64,000 nucleotides of DNA, taken from the NCBI GenBank assembly GCA_964482225.1, contig CAYZWT010000021.1, positions 1 through 64,000 of the forward strand, given 5' to 3'. Shown piece by piece: positions 55,559-63,259 of this stretch (its first letter is position 1; every line of letters starts with the position of its first letter). A program made the translations under genes and the position numbers. The notes under the pieces were generated by a model. That model did not search any database and had not been told where the DNA came from. It saw only the letters and a program-made list of their open reading frames with translations. The DNA comes from UBA1429 sp964482225. Lineage in GTDB: Bacteria > Chloroflexota > Anaerolineae > UBA1429.

Positions 55559-57499
55559 ATGCACGGGCGCGCGACCGAACCTCATGAGCGAGGCTCTGCC
55601 TGGACCAGTCTGCTGCTCGGTTTGGGCCTCACCACAACCCTGCTGCTCATGGTCTGCGGCCTGGCCGTGCTGGGCTACGGGCGACGCTATGCAGAACGCA
55701 TCCTGCCGGGCATCACCATCCAGGGCGTTCCGGTGGGCGGTCTGCTGCGCAAAGAGGCCCTGGCCCGCCTGGAGCAGGCCCTGGTGGTACAAGAGTTGCC
55801 CTACCTGACCTTGCGCGGCCCCGAGGGCGAATGGATCTATTCCACCGCCCACCTGGGCGGCTATCTCGCTTTCGAGCCCGCCGTGCGCGAGGCGTGGCAA
55901 CTGGGCCGCAGCGGTCTCTTTCGCGAGGACATGGCGACCCGCATCCGGCTGCTATGGCTCGGCTACAATATCGTACCCACGTTTCACCTGGAACCCGGGC
56001 TGGCGCTGACCCCGCTGCGCCAGATCGCGCGCCAGGCGGGGCGCCCTCCGCAACAGGCCCAGGTGTGGGTGGCGGGGATGCAGGTGCGCAGCGACGCCTC
56101 GCAAACAGGCCGCGACCTGGACATCGCTGCCAGCCAGGAGGCCATTGTGGTCGCGGTGCGCGCCGCCCTGGGCGCGTCGGGCTGGAGCCGCGAGCCTCTT
56201 TGGCTGCGCGCCCGCTACAACCGCCCCCCCAGCACCGGCCATTTCCCTGTGGAGACCATCCCCGTCGAGCTGGTCTTTTACGAGGTGGCCCTGCCACTGG
56301 CCGAGGTCTCGGAGGCCCGCCAGCAGGCCGAGATCATCCTGAGCGCGCCGGTCACCCTCTCGTACGAACACCCCATCTTGGGCCAGGGCGCCCTTGCCAC
56401 CGAACGGCGCGCCTGGAGCATTGACCGCGCCCAGCTCAGCGCCTGGCTGCGCGTCGGTCTGCCCGAGGAGCAGGCCGGGGGCGCGCCCCAGGTGGCGCTC
56501 GATGAGGCCGCCCTGCGCGCCTTTGTGGAGGGATTGGCCCAAGAGATCGAGCGCCCCGCGCGCCAGGGCCGCTACCGCTATGACCCTGCCACGGCCGCCC
56601 TGAGTGTGAGGGAAGTAGAGCAGTACGGCCTGACCCTGGATGTGGAAGCAGCCCTTGATGCGCTGATCGCGGCCTGCCTCAGCCCGGAAGAGCGCCATGT
56701 GGCCCTGCCCGTGCAGGTGATCGCCCCCGATGTGACCCTGGCCCAGATCGAGGCGCTGTTGCCCCTGGAGCTGGTGAGCGAGGGGGAGACCGGCTTTGCC
56801 GGCTCTACCGACGCTCGCCTACACAACATCGAGGTCGCCACGGCCATGTTCGAGGGGCTGGCCATCGCCCCCCACGCGCGCTTTTCCATGGTCGAGCACC
56901 TGGGCCTGGTGACCCTGGCCAACGGCTATAGCGAGTCCTGGGTGATCTATGGCAACCAGACCTTGCTGGGGCCCGGCGGCGGCGTCTGCCAGGTGGCCAC
57001 CACCCTCTTTCGGGCGGCCTTTTGGGGCGGCTACCCCATCATTGAGCGCACCCCGCACTCTTACCGCGTGTCCTGGTACGAGCCGCCCGTGGGCCTGGAC
57101 GCCGCCGTCTTTACCCCCTGGGTGGATGTCAAGTTCGACAACGACACCGCCACCCCCCTCTTGATCCTGACCGAGGTGGACCGGGCCAACTCCAAGCTGT
57201 ACTTTCGCCTCTACGGGCGCTCGGTGGGGCGCACGGTGCGCATCGAAGGCCCCACCCTGGGGCCCGCCATCCCGCCGGGGCCCGATATAATCGAGACCGA
57301 CCCGACCCTGGCGCCGGGCGAACGGGTATTGATCGAGCGCGCCCGCGATGGCGTGCAGGTCACGGTGTATCGCCTGATCGAGGTGAACGGACAGCAGGTG
57401 GCCCGCGAACGCTTTTTCAGCGACTATCAGCCCTGGCCGGCCCGCTATCGCGAGGGGCCAGCTCCGGCGGGCGAGGCGGATACCCAGAGCGGAGGATAG
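55559..57499 (+). CDS. VanW domain protein with putative peptidoglycan-binding repeats
   Basis: A 646-residue protein with one N-terminal membrane helix (about 18-42), so most of it lies outside. The middle shows two peptidoglycan-binding-type segments of the kind found before VanW domains (about 55-250 and 270-415). The VanW domain spans about 420-560, with ARFSMVEHLG, GPGGGVCQVATTLFRAAF and HSYRVSWYEPP. A short G5-like beta region closes it (ERVLIERARDGVQVTVYRLI). In the van clusters VanW is accessory and its reaction is unknown. Here it stands alone, probably a cell-envelope protein. AGGAG lies upstream of the ATG. Confidence 0.87.
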   Translation: MHGRATEPHERGSAWTSLLLGLGLTTTLLLMVCGLAVLGYGRRYAERILPGITIQGVPVGGLLRKEALARLEQALVVQELPYLTLRGPEGEWIYSTAHLGGYLAFEPAVREAWQLGRSGLFREDMATRIRLLWLGYNIVPTFHLEPGLALTPLRQIARQAGRPPQQAQVWVAGMQVRSDASQTGRDLDIAASQEAIVVAVRAALGASGWSREPLWLRARYNRPPSTGHFPVETIPVELVFYEVALPLAEVSEARQQAEIILSAPVTLSYEHPILGQGALATERRAWSIDRAQLSAWLRVGLPEEQAGGAPQVALDEAALRAFVEGLAQEIERPARQGRYRYDPATAALSVREVEQYGLTLDVEAALDALIAACLSPEERHVALPVQVIAPDVTLAQIEALLPLELVSEGETGFAGSTDARLHNIEVATAMFEGLAIAPHARFSMVEHLGLVTLANGYSESWVIYGNQTLLGPGGGVCQVATTLFRAAFWGGYPIIERTPHSYRVSWYEPPVGLDAAVFTPWVDVKFDNDTATPLLILTEVDRANSKLYFRLYGRSVGRTVRIEGPTLGPAIPPGPDIIETDPTLAPGERVLIERARDGVQVTVYRLIEVNGQQVARERFFSDYQPWPARYREGPAPAGEADTQSGG

Positions 57500-57507
57500 G
57501 CGACCAC

Positions 57508-58605
57508 ATGGCACTACAACTCGGGCTGGTGGGGCTCCCCAACGTGGGCAAGAGCACCCTGTTCAACGCCCTCACGCGGGCCGGGGCCACGGTGGCCAAC
57601 TATCCCTTTACCACCATTGACCCCAACATCGGCGTTGTGCCCGTGCCCGATCCGCGCCTCGACCGCATTGCCGAGATCATCCGCCCCCAAGAGGTGGTGC
57701 CCGCCACCTTGCGCGTGGTGGATATCGCCGGGTTGGTCAAGGGCGCCAGCCACGGCGAGGGTCTGGGCAACCAGTTCCTCTCTCACATCCGCGCCGTGGA
57801 TGCCATCGCCATGGTGGTGCGCTGTTTTCAGGACGAGAACATCGCCCATGTGACCGCCAGCCTGGACCCGGTGGATGACATCGAGACGGTGCAACTGGAG
57901 CTGATCCTCTCGGATCTGGAGCTGGTGGAGCGCCAGATCGAGCGGGTGCAGGGCCGCGCCAAAGCCAACCCGCGCGAGTATGCGGGAGAGCTAGAGGCGC
58001 TCGAATCGCTCGCCCGGCGGTTGCGCGCCGGAGAAGGGCTGCGCCGGGCCGAGCTGAGCCCCGCCGAGCACGAGGCCAGCGCAGCGGTGGATCTGCTCAC
58101 CACCAAGCCCCTGCTATACGTCGCCAATGTGGAGGAGGGCGATCTGCCCCAGGGGGGCGAGCTGGCTCGACGTGTGGCCGCCGTGGCCGCCGCCCAGGGC
58201 GCGCCCCTGGTGACCCTCTGCGCCGCACTGGAGGCCGAGCTGATCGAGTGGGAGCCCGCCGAAGCGCGAGCCTATGCCCAGGAGCTGGATCTGCAACGCG
58301 CCGGTCTCGAACGCTTTATCGAAGTGGGCTACTCGCTGCTGGATTACATCACCTTTTTCACCACCACCGGCGGCAAAGAGGTGCGCGCCTGGAACCTGCT
58401 GCGCGGCCAGACGGCGCTAGAGGCGGCAGGGCGTATCCATACCGACATGGCGCGCGGCTTTATCCGCGCCGAGGTCGTCCACTTTGATGCGCTGGATCGG
58501 GCCGGCTCCCTGGCCCATGCCCGCGAGGCCGGGGCCCTGCGCCTGGAAGGCCGCGATTATGTGGTGCAGGATGGCGATGTGCTCCACATCCGCTTCAACG
58601 TCTAG
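57508..58605 (+). CDS. ychF: Canonical YchF/OLA1 ribosome-associated ATPase
   Basis: A 365-residue YchF with the standard motifs: GLPNVGKSTLFNAL (9-22), DIAGLVKGASHGEGLGNQFL, the NVEE motif in the G4 position that favours ATP over GTP, ITFFTTTGGKEVRAW, and the terminal TGS domain (GRDYVVQDGDVLHIRFNV). YchF binds ribosomes and affects oxidative-stress responses. The ATG comes 8 nt after the VanW stop, with GGAGGATAGG upstream. A second, divergent copy lies at 13157-14242, so this one probably carries the conserved role. Confidence 0.95.
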   Translation: MALQLGLVGLPNVGKSTLFNALTRAGATVANYPFTTIDPNIGVVPVPDPRLDRIAEIIRPQEVVPATLRVVDIAGLVKGASHGEGLGNQFLSHIRAVDAIAMVVRCFQDENIAHVTASLDPVDDIETVQLELILSDLELVERQIERVQGRAKANPREYAGELEALESLARRLRAGEGLRRAELSPAEHEASAAVDLLTTKPLLYVANVEEGDLPQGGELARRVAAVAAAQGAPLVTLCAALEAELIEWEPAEARAYAQELDLQRAGLERFIEVGYSLLDYITFFTTTGGKEVRAWNLLRGQTALEAAGRIHTDMARGFIRAEVVHFDALDRAGSLAHAREAGALRLEGRDYVVQDGDVLHIRFNV

Positions 58606-58680
58606 GGCGCAGCCTAGACAGACATAGGAAACGCAGGGTGCGCTGGGCCAACCCGGTGCGACTGATGGGCCCCGGGTTAC

Positions 58681-58706
58681 GGCCCTCACCTTTGGGGGTG
58701 AGGGCC
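58681..58706. terminator. Minimal palindrome related to the nested repeats
   Basis: GGCCCTCACC...GGTGAGGGCC, a 10-bp stem with a 6-nt loop, between the convergent ychF and Fn3-like genes. Its arms equal the outer arms of the elements at 10277-10400 and 53135-53268, so it looks like a solo version. It may serve as a two-way transcription end. Confidence 0.6.
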
Positions 58707-58718
58707 GTCGTCCCACCC

Positions 58719-59927
58719 CTACTCCGCGCGCCAGTGGAACGAGATCGGCGCCGCTTCCGGGCTGAGCGGCTCTGGATTCTGGCGGTCTTGCCCATCCACC
58801 ACCCGCACACTCCAGGCATACCAGCCATCGGCGCCGATGGAGACCATGTGCCGCTCGACGCGGGTCAGGGTGCGGGCCTCGGGGTCGTCGCCTGCCGGAC
58901 GCAGGATCACCTCAAAGAACTGGTCTGCCCCTAGCTCCCGGGCCCACTCCCAGCTCAGGATGATCTCAGCGCCCTCCAGTCGCGCACCCTCATAGGGGCT
59001 GACCAAGGCGGGCGCCGCATATGGCAGCGGCTCTGCGGGCTCGGCGACCTCCTCGGGCGTCGTTGCCTCGGGGGTAGGCGTGGACTCGACGGGAGGAAAG
59101 AACATCATCAGCAGATACTCTTGGAGATTGTCCATCTCCACGTGTATACCCGTGGCCCACACGGTCACGACAATCGCCAATAGGGCGATCAGCAGCGCCG
59201 GCCAGATGGGCGACCATCCTCGCCTGCGGTGGCGCTGGGCCTGTTGCTCTGACTCGGGGGGCGGCTTGGCGCCCTGCATCTCGGGCACCGGCGAAAACTG
59301 CCCTTGTCGCATCATCAGGATCGGCGCAGCGCCGGGCACGCGCGGCAGCCGCGCCAGCAGCGTCGCCGCCCGCCCGGCCGAACCCGCAAGCCTGACCACT
59401 CGACGCAACGCTCCCTCGCCCACGCGCTGGGCCACAGACTGCACGGTAACGAGCAGCACATCGCCCGTCACCAAACGCCATTGGGCGCTATAGATCGGCG
59501 GGATCTGCGGAGAGGTCGCCTGCCGGGTCATGGCGACGTGAGAGCCGCTTCGAGCGGCCTGGGCGTTGAACAAGTCGCGCACCACGCCATAGCGCATCAG
59601 GCGCACCACCGCCTGATCGGTGCCCACCATGTTCAATTCGAGGCCGCGCAGCACCAGCGCCAGCGGAAGCTCGGCGGGCAAAGGGAGATGGTCTCGGTAC
59701 GCCTGGGCCAGACAGTGCACAAGGGTTGGGATGGGGTCGTAGGTGCGGCTCTCATAGAACTCGCGGCACAGCCAGATCAGGGCCTCGCGATCCGCCTTGT
59801 CCGTCACCAACAAGACCAGGCGACCCTTGCGCTGCAACAGCAAAGGGTCGAGCTCCGGGTACAGCTCCTGGACCGACAGCGGCTGCGCACTGCCGGAATA
59901 GCCCAGATCGTCGCGTGGATTGCTCAC
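58719..59927 (-). CDS. Membrane protein with degenerate PP2C-like cytoplasmic part and Fn3-like external domain
   Basis: A 402-residue protein. The first 235 residues are cytoplasmic. A piece of them, WRLVTGDVLLVTVQSVAQRV, recalls the GD(V/L)LLLxSDG step of PP2C phosphatases, but the SDG Asp is replaced, so any phosphatase would be dead. A Pro-rich patch and a single helix (about 262-282) follow, then a Pro/Thr linker and a beta-rich domain (about 310-402; GAEIILSWEWARELG, YAWSVRVVDG) that looks like Fn3. GTG with GGAGG is the preferred start; an ATG at 59966 is possible. It follows the propeller lipoprotein gene by 50 nt, probably in one unit. Confidence 0.55.
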   Translation of the reverse strand: MSNPRDDLGYSGSAQPLSVQELYPELDPLLLQRKGRLVLLVTDKADREALIWLCREFYESRTYDPIPTLVHCLAQAYRDHLPLPAELPLALVLRGLELNMVGTDQAVVRLMRYGVVRDLFNAQAARSGSHVAMTRQATSPQIPPIYSAQWRLVTGDVLLVTVQSVAQRVGEGALRRVVRLAGSAGRAATLLARLPRVPGAAPILMMRQGQFSPVPEMQGAKPPPESEQQAQRHRRRGWSPIWPALLIALLAIVVTVWATGIHVEMDNLQEYLLMMFFPPVESTPTPEATTPEEVAEPAEPLPYAAPALVSPYEGARLEGAEIILSWEWARELGADQFFEVILRPAGDDPEARTLTRVERHMVSIGADGWYAWSVRVVDGQDRQNPEPLSPEAAPISFHWRAE

Positions 59928-59977
59928 CTGCCTGCCGCCTCCGCTGCGCCTACTGGCGCTCCCCATACTCACTATAC

Positions 59978-62041
59978 TCACTCGAGCGCAGCCAATGCTT
60001 CGGCCGCGATGCGGTACAAACCGGCCCGGGTGGCCACCCAGATCGCGCCTCGCCCATCGTACAGCACCCGCTGCGCCCCTGGCACATCCAGATAGGACCA
60101 GTCCGCCTCGGCGGGCTCGCGCCGCGAGATGCCTGCCTGGGTCGCCATCCACAGGTCGCCCAGCGGCCCCACCGCGACATCGCGCATATCCATCGAGCGC
60201 AAGCCGCCGCCGGTGCTCTCGGTGGTAAAGCGGGTCCAGCGCCCATCGGCCCGCCGCCGGGCCAGCCCACGGGCGGTAGCCAGCCAGAGCGTGTCGTCCA
60301 CATCCAGCGCCACAGCCCGTATATCTCTGCTGAGAGGCCCCTCGTCGCCATCGGTGAACAGGGTCTGGGTTCCATCGGGCTCCACCCGGGCCAGCCCCTC
60401 GGCCGTCGCCACCCAGATGACGCCCTGGCCATCCACCACCAGGCCCCGGGGCAGCGCGCCGGTCCAGGCATAGATGTCGGCCACCGTCTCGACACCCTGG
60501 TCGCCCACGCGCAACAGGAGCCCCTCCGGCGTGCAGAGATACACCGTCTGCTCCGGCCCCAGGGTGACCGCCAGCACGGGCCCCTGATCATAGACGAACT
60601 CGAACGCTCCCCCTGCCACTTGGCGCCCAACACCCTGGGACGTTGCCGCCCACAGGCGCCCTTGGGCGTCGGCCCCCAGCCACTGGACGCCCTGGTCGGT
60701 CAAGAGGTCGGTCTGTCCCTGGTCGTCTATCCACGAGATGCCACGCGGCGTCCCCACATAGACCACCCCCTCGGCATCTATCGCCAGCCCGGTGATCTGG
60801 TTATCCGGCAGAGGCGAGGGGATCACCCACGGCCCATGCAGCTCTTGCGTCTCTGCATCGAGCCAGTATAGCCCTTGGTCGGTGCCCAGCCAGATGCGCG
60901 TCTGGCCCTCGCGCGCAAAGGAGAGCACGCTCACAGCGCCCAGATCATAGGTGCGAAACTGGCGCAAGGGAGCGCGATAGCTCAAGCGCCCGGCCCCACC
61001 TACCCACAGCGTGCCATCCCGATCCAACTCCAGTGCATAGACCTGGGGTGGGATGGCAGGGTTGATCTCGGCCAGATGCCCCTCCCAGCGCTGGACCGCC
61101 AGGTTGTAGCGGATCAGCCCGCCCCCCGCATGGTTGGCAAACCCGATCCAGACCGTGCCCTCGGCGTCCACCACCACATCGTGCACATCGTCGGCGCCCG
61201 TCACCTCGGAGAAAAAGGTGTGGTCATCCCACCACAGCTCGCCCTCTTGGGCGGTGCTAACGCCCTGGCCCACGGCCCACACCTGGCCCTCGGGCGAGAC
61301 CCCGACCCAGTGGCTCTGGGCGGTGACGCCATTGTCGGCGCCATAGACGCGCCAGCGCCCGCCATCATAGGCCTGGATAGAGCCGTCGCCGCGCGGCAGC
61401 CAGACCCAGGCGCTCTCGGGGCGCGTGGCCCACAGGCGGGGGTGGGTACGCTGCGCGCCCAGCAGGGTGGCATAGTTGGCCTCCACCGCTTGACGCCGGG
61501 TGCTCCAGTGCTGCCATTCCTCGCCTTGGCGCACGGTCCAGCCGTCCACGTCCTCATAGCCCAGCCAGAGCCGCCCTTCGGCATCCAGCGCCAGGGCCGC
61601 CACCGCCTGCGAGGCCAGGCCATCGCGCACGGTATAGATGCGATAGTCGCCCTCGCCATGCCACTGCACCAGCCCCCCATAGGTCGCGGCCCAGAGGCTT
61701 GTCCCATCAAACAGCAGATCGTGGATGCTGTTCGGGTTGGACCAGTATTGCACGGCATCGCTGGTCAGATCGATGCGTTGGCCCGCCCACTCTGCCTCTG
61801 CCGGCTCCGGGCTCTGCGCCGGCGGCGCTTGGGTGGGCGTCGCGATGGCGGCCTGCGCCGGCGACGGGGTAGCCGTCAATCCGAGGGTGGGCGTGGCCGC
61901 CTGCACATGAGCCGTCGGCTCTGGCGGCACCCAAAAGGACAAGGCCGCACAGCCCGCCAGGCAGGGAAGCGCAGCCACAATTACGATAAAGAATCGCACA
62001 AACCGAGGTCGGAATAGGTCAATCACGGGGCCATGATACAT
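59978..62041 (-). CDS. Lipoprotein with two-component-regulator-type beta-propellers
   Basis: A 687-residue exported protein. Lipobox LAGC (Cys31), a Thr/Pro/Ala-rich spacer to about 110, then a long series of short repeats ending in patterns such as GRLWLGYEDV, GTVWIGFANHAGGGL, TRIWLGTDQGLYWL and DTLWLATARGLAR. These are the (D/G)xLWxG(T/S)xxGL blades of Reg_prop propellers, roughly 12-14 blades, so two propellers. Unlike classic members it has no histidine kinase behind it. It may sense a ligand outside the cell together with the membrane protein encoded next. The start is the ATG nearest the signal peptide, although no ribosome site is visible; a GTG five codons later is an alternative. 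Confidence 0.72.
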   Translation of the reverse strand: MYHGPVIDLFRPRFVRFFIVIVAALPCLAGCAALSFWVPPEPTAHVQAATPTLGLTATPSPAQAAIATPTQAPPAQSPEPAEAEWAGQRIDLTSDAVQYWSNPNSIHDLLFDGTSLWAATYGGLVQWHGEGDYRIYTVRDGLASQAVAALALDAEGRLWLGYEDVDGWTVRQGEEWQHWSTRRQAVEANYATLLGAQRTHPRLWATRPESAWVWLPRGDGSIQAYDGGRWRVYGADNGVTAQSHWVGVSPEGQVWAVGQGVSTAQEGELWWDDHTFFSEVTGADDVHDVVVDAEGTVWIGFANHAGGGLIRYNLAVQRWEGHLAEINPAIPPQVYALELDRDGTLWVGGAGRLSYRAPLRQFRTYDLGAVSVLSFAREGQTRIWLGTDQGLYWLDAETQELHGPWVIPSPLPDNQITGLAIDAEGVVYVGTPRGISWIDDQGQTDLLTDQGVQWLGADAQGRLWAATSQGVGRQVAGGAFEFVYDQGPVLAVTLGPEQTVYLCTPEGLLLRVGDQGVETVADIYAWTGALPRGLVVDGQGVIWVATAEGLARVEPDGTQTLFTDGDEGPLSRDIRAVALDVDDTLWLATARGLARRRADGRWTRFTTESTGGGLRSMDMRDVAVGPLGDLWMATQAGISRREPAEADWSYLDVPGAQRVLYDGRGAIWVATRAGLYRIAAEALAALE

Positions 62042-62059
62042 GAGATGGGGCCTGGACGC

Positions 62060-62086
62060 AACTGTCGAGCGCGGCGCGAGACAGTT
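62060..62086. promoter_or_regulatory. Inverted repeat between divergent genes
   Basis: AACTGTC...GACAGTT (7-bp arms, 13-nt centre) lies between the start of the propeller lipoprotein and the redoxin promoter, 9 nt before the redoxin -35. It may be an operator or an RNA hairpin. Confidence 0.35.
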
Positions 62087-62095
62087 CCACGTCGG

Positions 62096-62124
62096 TTGCG
62101 GTATCTGTGGCAGCCGGATATACT
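62096..62124 (+). promoter_or_regulatory. Redoxin promoter
   Basis: TTGCGG (62096-62101) and TATACT (62119-62124) are 17 bp apart. The leader is about 60 nt. Confidence 0.62.
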
Positions 62125-62189
62125 GGGGGCATCTAGCCAAGCTGCTTTGGCGTGCTGCCAAGGCCCCACCCCACGAGGAGTGTGTCCCC

Positions 62190-62771
62190 ATGCCTTTTAC
62201 CCTACTCATCGGCGGGCAAGCCCTTGATTTCTCCCTGCCCGCCACCGACGGCAAGACCTATACCCTGGCCGATTTCCGCGATGCCGAGACGCTGGTGGTC
62301 TTTTTCACCTGCAACCACTGCCCGTTCGTCCTCGGCTCTGACGAGGTGACCCGCGCCACCGCCGAGAAATACGCCGACAAGGGCGTCCGCTTTGTGGCCA
62401 TCAACTCGAACTGGGTGGGCGTCCACCCCGAGGATAGCTGGGAGCACATGCTGGCCCGCATGGAGGAGCAGCAGTTCCCCTGGGTCTATCTGCACGACGA
62501 ATCCCAAGAGGTGGCCCTGGCCTATGGCGCGCTGCGCACGCCTCACTTTTACGTGTTCGACCGCGACCGCAAGCTGGTCTACACCGGGCGCGGCGTGGAT
62601 AGCCCCGCCGATGCGAGCCAGATGACGGTCAACGATCTGGACAATGCCCTGGCCGAGCACACCGCAGGCAAGCCGGTGAGCACACCTCTGACCAACCCCA
62701 TTGGCTGCAACGTCAAGTGGAAGGATCAGGACGAGCACTGGATGCCAGAAGAGGCCGTCAACCTGGTCTAG
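62190..62771 (+). CDS. Thioredoxin-like AhpC/TSA-family redoxin
   Basis: A 193-residue cytoplasmic thioredoxin-fold protein of the redoxin type with the active site TCNHCPFV (Cys41, Cys44). The N-terminal PATDGKTYTLADFRD is the usual AhpC/TSA strand-helix. The C-terminal GCNVKWK adds a further conserved Cys (about 174) seen in this subgroup. The ATG has CGAGGAG upstream. No signal peptide is visible. It probably reduces disulfides or peroxides; the exact substrate is unknown. It is divergent from the propeller lipoprotein. Confidence 0.85.
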   Translation: MPFTLLIGGQALDFSLPATDGKTYTLADFRDAETLVVFFTCNHCPFVLGSDEVTRATAEKYADKGVRFVAINSNWVGVHPEDSWEHMLARMEEQQFPWVYLHDESQEVALAYGALRTPHFYVFDRDRKLVYTGRGVDSPADASQMTVNDLDNALAEHTAGKPVSTPLTNPIGCNVKWKDQDEHWMPEEAVNLV

Positions 62772-63259
62772 CCATCCTGCCCGCGCAGGCGGCATGCAGG
62801 CTCTCCTGGAGGGCGGACGTCTCGTCCGCCCTCTGCCTCGAAAATAGAGGCTCACTCTGTGGGCGCCCACGGGGGGGGGGGTGCCCCTACAATAGGCGTT
62901 CTGTAGGGGCAGGCCCTGACGCGTGTATGCGTACGCATGTATGCGCAGCCTGCCCCCAGTACGGGCGTTGCGCCATTTTCATCCCTTGTGGTGCGCTATG
63001 CACATGTCCATCCACTCCGATGGTTGGGGCACGGCATGCCGTGCCCCGACTGGCATTGGACTAACGGCCTAAAATAGACGCGGATAATCCTCGCTTGAGC
63101 ATGGAGCGCGGAGTTTTACTGCGCGCTCCCAGACTCGTGCCGTTTTCATTCTTCGTGGTGTCCAATCGGACATGGCGACTGCCTTGCTCAAGGCCAGGCT
63201 CATGTAGGGCCAAGGCGCAGCGCACCTTGCGGATGGGAATAGGAGGAGCCTGCTCCTGG
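62772..63259. repeat. Gene-free spacer with a cluster of palindromes
   Basis: No credible gene lies in this stretch. It contains several perfect or near-perfect palindromes: GAGGGCGGACG-tct-CGTCCGCCCTC (62809-62833), the short dispersed repeat copy 2 (62843-62881, ending in eleven G), GCCCCTACA...TGTAGGGGC (62883-62910), and a 22-bp perfect palindrome GGGGCACGGCATGCCGTGCCCC (63026-63047). The first may end the redoxin transcript. The rest look like dispersed intergenic repeats. Confidence 0.65.

Noticed and set aside
62843..63047. Possible CRISPR array in the palindrome-rich spacer
   Set aside because: The repeats differ from each other and are not evenly spaced, and no cas gene is present.
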